A DNA stretch of 18,558 nt from Gammaproteobacteria bacterium (GTDB taxonomy: Bacteria > Pseudomonadota > Gammaproteobacteria > Chromatiales > Chromatiaceae), in assembly GCA_019136395.1 (NCBI GenBank), contig JAGVUH010000622.1, positions 1 through 18,558 on the forward strand, written 5' to 3'. The position numbers and the translations under genes are program-made. Positions within the stretch are counted from its first letter, which is position 1. Each line of letters opens with the position of its first letter. Shown piece by piece: positions 14,735-18,558 of the stretch. The notes beneath the pieces were generated by a model. The model did no database searches. It was not told the origin of the DNA and saw only the letters and a list, made by a program, of their open reading frames with translations.

Positions 14735-16063
14735 GTGCAGCAGAACGATATCCGTGCCCTGGTGACCCTGCTGGAGCGCCTCACCCGGCGCCACCTGCTG
14801 GCCGGTGAGAGTCTGGACGGGGCGGAGACAACCCTGCGCCGCTGGCTGGGCGTGACCCCGGCCAACGAGCCCCGCGAGCAGTGGCTCCTGGGTCTGCTCA
14901 GCGCGGTGGAACCCGGTCTGACGGGTAATCAGACGCGGGCCTGGGTCGGTTCGCTCCTCGCGCTGCTGGCCGAGGCCTATGCGCAGGACCTGATTCCGCG
15001 CTGCGAAGCCCTGCGGGAGGCCCTGAACACAGCGGGCGTGACGCTCACGCCGCGCATGCTCCACTGCTGGAGTCGTATTTATTACCGGCGGGGACGCTAC
15101 GGACTGGCCCTGCGGGATGTCGCCCGGGGCATCCGGGGCATGGCACGCACCGATCCCGACCTGCAGACGACCGATTTCCTCGGTCACGTCCTGGATCTGG
15201 CGATTGATCTGAATCTGCCGGCAGCGGCCCGGACCCTGGCGATCGAACTGGAGGAGATCCTGGCTCAGCGGCAACAGGCCGGCGCCGATTGGCAGCGCCA
15301 CAAGCTCCGGGATCGCCAGGCCCGCATCGCCCTGCGTGCCGGTGAGTTGCGTCAGGCGCTGACCCATTTCCGCATCAAGCGTGATGAGGCCATCAACCAC
15401 TTTAACCGCGACGGGGTCCGGGAACTGGCGTGGCTGCTTTACGTGGCTGCCTGGCTGCCTGATGCGGGGGCCGGGGAGCGCGAGGAAATGGGCGTCTGGT
15501 TGGGCGAGGCCCGTGCCGCACTGGCGCACCAGCCGGACCTGGGCGCGGTGGGCGCGGGAAATTTCGATGCGCTCTACCTGTTGCGCGCCTGCGCCGCCTA
15601 TGGCTGGCGGCATGCCGACCGGGGGGCGCTCGACCTGGTCCTGTCCTGCCAGGAACCCCTGCGCCAGCGCCTATTCGCCGCGCATCAGGACCCGGCGCCC
15701 CCGGGATTCTGTTTTGTGTTTCTGCATCTCGCCGCGCGGGCGGGCAGCCTGCCCGCTCCCTTGACTCTACCCACCTGGGAGGAAATCAGGACGGCCATGG
15801 CGGACCACCGATATTTTTCCAAGCTGGCCAGCCTGGCTTATCTGCTCGGACGGTCAGCGGACGTACAAGAGTATCTTGACCGTTTTGATTCCCAGCGCCG
15901 GTTGCCGGCGGGCATTGGTTTTCCGGACTGGTTTCTGGAGGGGCGGCTGAGCCAGTGGGCTCAGCTCTGCGCCGACCGCGCTGCCTATGAGCGGCAGGTG
16001 CTGGGGGGAAGTGGCGGGGTGGATGTGGATAGGTTGGCGGTGAGTGGATTGTTGCCGTTGTAG
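14735..16063 (+). CDS. TPR-like helical repeat protein
   Basis: At least 442 residues of paired amphipathic helices with a TPR-like character (for example RIYYRRGRYGLALRDVARGIRG, split across two helices, then LDLAIDLNLPAAARTLAIELEEIL and RIALRAGELRQALTHFRIKR). The start is uncertain: the frame is open from ATG 14594, but that would overlap the CHAT gene by 125 bases; the next in-frame start is GTG 14735, which has no Shine-Dalgarno. The protein-like sequence GAEVPHDAWSDERLVSAVQQ begins right at the G6 run, so the reading probably joins the CHAT gene. CHAT domains are commonly found with TPR repeats, which sense or bind the trigger. Here the repeats would follow the protease. No enzymatic motif is seen. 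Confidence 0.75.
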   Translation: MQQNDIRALVTLLERLTRRHLLAGESLDGAETTLRRWLGVTPANEPREQWLLGLLSAVEPGLTGNQTRAWVGSLLALLAEAYAQDLIPRCEALREALNTAGVTLTPRMLHCWSRIYYRRGRYGLALRDVARGIRGMARTDPDLQTTDFLGHVLDLAIDLNLPAAARTLAIELEEILAQRQQAGADWQRHKLRDRQARIALRAGELRQALTHFRIKRDEAINHFNRDGVRELAWLLYVAAWLPDAGAGEREEMGVWLGEARAALAHQPDLGAVGAGNFDALYLLRACAAYGWRHADRGALDLVLSCQEPLRQRLFAAHQDPAPPGFCFVFLHLAARAGSLPAPLTLPTWEEIRTAMADHRYFSKLASLAYLLGRSADVQEYLDRFDSQRRLPAGIGFPDWFLEGRLSQWAQLCADRAAYERQVLGGSGGVDVDRLAVSGLLPL

Positions 16064-16321
16064 AGGGATCGAAGCTAAGGTAGCACCAAGCGCGGGCAAC
16101 TAAGTGCGGCGCGACGGCGGCTGAGTCGTTCGAGTCGGTCCATAGTACCCCTGAGCATGGGAAACTCGTTCGAGAGGATACCTGGCAGCAGAGCAGCCGA
16201 CCGGTCTAGTCGCCTTCTGGAGGGAATACCTGATTTGCGTAACTTCACAGCAGCATTTATCCGCATTGGACCTCAGTCCGAACGCGCTTATTGACCACAC
16301 AACCTGATCGAGGATGCGACT
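16064..16321. other. Intergenic region without a clear gene
   Basis: This 258-base gap separates the CHAT cluster from the last gene. Two short minus-strand frames are open but have no convincing start or protein character. The 9-base word tcgttcgag occurs twice (about 16127-16135 and 16168-16176). No U-tailed hairpin is seen after 16063. A gagga Shine-Dalgarno for the next gene is at 16310-16314. It could hold a promoter, but I cannot define one. Confidence 0.4.
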
Positions 16322-18558
16322 ATGCCGATTGAAGCAGCACGGAATTGGATCAACGAACTACTGAATCGGCATGGTCTACGCCATCCAGATAAACGACCAC
16401 TTTACGCCTATCGCTGCACCGCGGACGACCTTGAAACGCTGAAAGCGCGAACAAGCGCGATCCTGAGGGCTACCGTCCACCTAGACAGACCGCACCAACT
16501 GGCTGGTGCCTTATTCTGCCTGTTTACCGCCGAATGGATCAGGCGCCACTACACCGGTGGAAAGTTGCGTTATAAAGATATTCTCGACGCCCTGAATCCA
16601 CCCATTCCCACTCCACCATATCTTGTGCTTCGTGGCTGGGTGAGAGTCGGTCTGACCTATTGGCATCGACCACTTTTGCTGGCTACCCAAAGGCGAATCT
16701 ATCTGCGCACGCTCGCCTGCGAAGGGGGGCTACCGCTGCAGTTCCTGCAAAAAGAAGGAGCAGCGCTGAGCCGTTACTTTCGCTCCCTGCTGGCAAACCT
16801 GCGGACCTACGAAAACGCGAACATCCCCGTCGAGACGCTGGCCGCAGAGGCCGCGCAACAATACTTGCCGCAGTATCTGCGGCAAGACATTGTCTACCCC
16901 CTGTCCGCACAGATCGCGCTGGCGGTGAGGGATTTACGGCAAGAGGTAGCCGGCGCCGCCGACCCCATCGCGACCCTGGATGCACAGCACCCAAACTGGC
17001 GGGATCAGTTCCCACTGGACCTTGGCGACCAGAACGCCCTAGGATTCCTGGCAGGCCTGATCAAACCATCACCTGAGCCACCTCAAGGGCAACCAAAGGC
17101 GGCTGTCGCAGTCAACCGTTCCTTACACTGTCTCCCAGGCGCGTCTGAGATATGGCAGCTCCAGGCTGAGATTGAACTCACCGGGTCGGTGCCCGTAGAG
17201 CATGCCGTGGCGGCATTCGGGGGTGAGCCAGCCGGACGCCTGCAACTACTCCTCCAGGTCGGTCAGTCCGCGGCATCGCCGCTTGCCTGGGCGACACGCA
17301 GCGGACCTCGGGTTCGCCTTGAACGCGCACGCGCCGTACCGCGTTACTTCGGTGCAGGGGCAGCGAAAGCCTTCCAACTCACGACGCGACCGCAGCTCGC
17401 AGACCAGCCCTCGGTCACCGGAGGCGAGGCCTTGGAAGACCTCCCTTGGGTCTTCATTAGCAACGATGAATCCGATACAAGCCTGTCCTTTCGCGGGCAA
17501 GGCTCGATCAAGACACGCCATGAGACCGTTTGGATCGCTGTGCCTGGTGATTGGACGGTGGTTGCGGACGGATTCGCCGAGATCACGGCGGTTGGCACGC
17601 TGGATGAGCTTGAGCGCCCTCTCTTTCGCGTTGCTGGTCAGGTGCGTGTCCAGAGTCGTGATGGCAGCTACTGCCGTATCCAGACTGGTGCCGAACAGCC
17701 GGACGAGACTATGTATTACCTGCTAGGGACAAGGGTATACAACGTTGAGGCTCTCATACCACAGTACCGTGATTCACCGACGGTTCACCAGATCGCTCAA
17801 GGTAATAACCAGCAGATCCCTCCCGCGCAGCTCCGCTGGCGTCCCCTGAATGGGACACGCGGTTGGCGTCAATTGACGAATCAATGTCATGGCGATGGTG
17901 AACTGCGTGTCATTGACACTGACGGTGTGGTGCGCTTTCGCACCCGGCTCGGCATCCTGCCCGCCGGATTTCAGGTTAGTTACGGCCCCCCATTGACCGA
18001 ACGGGGGGGTCGCCTGCAATTCGCGGTCGCCGCGGCCGCGGTCGGTGTCCTCGACCCACCAACTGGAGTCACTTGGGAACAGGTCAATGCCGCCGCCAAT
18101 GCGGAGGTGGCCATCGACCTCGCCTGCGGGGATCAGCCCCCCCAATCGGTGTCGCTCATGCTCCGCTGGGCCGAGGGAGCAGAGTCATGTCTGACCCTGC
18201 CCTTTCCTGCCCGTGGCGCGCGCTTCCTGGACGCGAGTGGCCAAATATTGCCGCACCGGGCAATCGTCACACGCGACCGGCTGAGCGGTGTTCGCGTCCG
18301 GGTGATCTCGCCACAAAACGCTGGACATTGTTGGCTATCAGGGCAGCTCCATGCGGATGATCTCACTCCAGAGGTCGCTCAGGCAGCTTGGTTAAGGGTG
18401 TCCATACCCGCCGTTGCGGGTACCAATGGCCGTGTGAGAGAGCTTGATCTGCTGCAGCTACGTGACGACCTAATGACCATGCTTGCGGCATCCAAGAGGC
18501 TTCATGCCGAGGTCAGACTAAGTGTTGAGGGCTTAGGCGGCGGAGCTGGGCCAATCAT
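16322..18558 (+). CDS. STY4851/YjiT-like large protein, 3' end beyond window
   Basis: The first 745 codons of a large protein, open to the window edge. ATG 16322 has gagga 7 bases upstream. The N-terminal part resembles the STY4851/ECs_5259 (YjiT-related) family: RHPDKRPLYAYRCTADDLETL (split: RHPDKRPLYAY, RCTADDLETL; residues about 20-40) and YLRTLACEGGLPLQFL (about 126-141) followed by EGAALSRYFRSLL. Such proteins are often encoded beside helicases and PLD-type nucleases in defence loci; the neighbours that could confirm this are outside the window. From about 260 on it is beta-rich, with W/G-rich segments and no recognised catalytic motif. No signal peptide or membrane segment. Codon use is slightly less GC-biased than in the CHAT cluster. 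The family call is from memory of its motifs and moderate. Confidence 0.55.
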   Translation, partial: MPIEAARNWINELLNRHGLRHPDKRPLYAYRCTADDLETLKARTSAILRATVHLDRPHQLAGALFCLFTAEWIRRHYTGGKLRYKDILDALNPPIPTPPYLVLRGWVRVGLTYWHRPLLLATQRRIYLRTLACEGGLPLQFLQKEGAALSRYFRSLLANLRTYENANIPVETLAAEAAQQYLPQYLRQDIVYPLSAQIALAVRDLRQEVAGAADPIATLDAQHPNWRDQFPLDLGDQNALGFLAGLIKPSPEPPQGQPKAAVAVNRSLHCLPGASEIWQLQAEIELTGSVPVEHAVAAFGGEPAGRLQLLLQVGQSAASPLAWATRSGPRVRLERARAVPRYFGAGAAKAFQLTTRPQLADQPSVTGGEALEDLPWVFISNDESDTSLSFRGQGSIKTRHETVWIAVPGDWTVVADGFAEITAVGTLDELERPLFRVAGQVRVQSRDGSYCRIQTGAEQPDETMYYLLGTRVYNVEALIPQYRDSPTVHQIAQGNNQQIPPAQLRWRPLNGTRGWRQLTNQCHGDGELRVIDTDGVVRFRTRLGILPAGFQVSYGPPLTERGGRLQFAVAAAAVGVLDPPTGVTWEQVNAAANAEVAIDLACGDQPPQSVSLMLRWAEGAESCLTLPFPARGARFLDASGQILPHRAIVTRDRLSGVRVRVISPQNAGHCWLSGQLHADDLTPEVAQAAWLRVSIPAVAGTNGRVRELDLLQLRDDLMTMLAASKRLHAEVRLSVEGLGGGAGPI

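Noticed and set aside
13567..14865. 432-codon open frame on the minus strand
   Set aside because: It lies opposite the CHAT and 400-residue genes and reads as Arg/Pro/Gly/Gln-rich low complexity; the plus-strand frames have clear motifs and coupled starts.
14420..15613. 397-codon open frame on the minus strand
   Set aside because: It is a shadow of the TPR-like gene, with no motif and no ribosome site.
16072..16082. ctaaggtagc, similar to a conserved 23S rRNA word
   Set aside because: The flanking bases do not match 23S rRNA and the match is only about ten bases.
1..18558. CRISPR arrays, tRNA genes and complete insertion sequences
   Set aside because: I saw no regularly spaced repeats, no cloverleaf with a conserved T-loop, and no transposase motif, so none is reported.

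Overview
The window is GC-rich, densely coding bacterial DNA. ATGA/GTGA/TGATG gene overlaps, good Shine-Dalgarno sites and protein styles suggest a gammaproteobacterium, perhaps a Chromatiales-type purple sulfur bacterium; this is an inference, since no rRNA, tRNA or taxonomic marker is present. Most genes belong to families common in defence or accessory islands.

Left part (1-8600): a short diverged repeat, a 67-residue repeat protein resembling the beta-flower families, and a strong intrinsic terminator. Then comes a two-gene DNA-repair operon: a YhaO-like metallophosphoesterase nuclease and a 1118-residue YhaN-like coiled-coil ATPase with an unusual C-terminal helix-turn-helix-like tail. 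An AT-rich, apparently imported gene follows on the minus strand (5268-6143), then a degraded stretch with a probable frameshifted gene, an orphan radical SAM enzyme, a small gene remnant, and a small membrane protein.

Central part (8601-16063), the most interesting: a WYL-domain regulator on the minus strand faces away from a plus-strand cluster across about 200 bp that holds a near-perfect 34-bp palindrome. The cluster reads macro-like domain + DUF4145-like protein; small PemK/MazF-like protein; sigma-factor-like DNA-binding protein; possible 41-residue peptide; 400-residue protein with a C-terminal beta-sandwich; CHAT (caspase-like) protease with visible His187/Cys222; helical-repeat (TPR-like) protein. 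The last genes overlap or nearly abut, so they are very likely co-expressed. A +1 shift at a G6 run would fuse the CHAT and TPR-like parts into one protein. I infer a regulated caspase-type conflict module that pairs a sigma-like protein with a CHAT protease; I do not recognise it as a named system.

Right part (16064-18558): a 258-bp gap without a clear feature, then the first 745 codons of a large protein resembling the STY4851/YjiT family, often found with helicases in defence islands. It runs off the window, so its partners are not visible.
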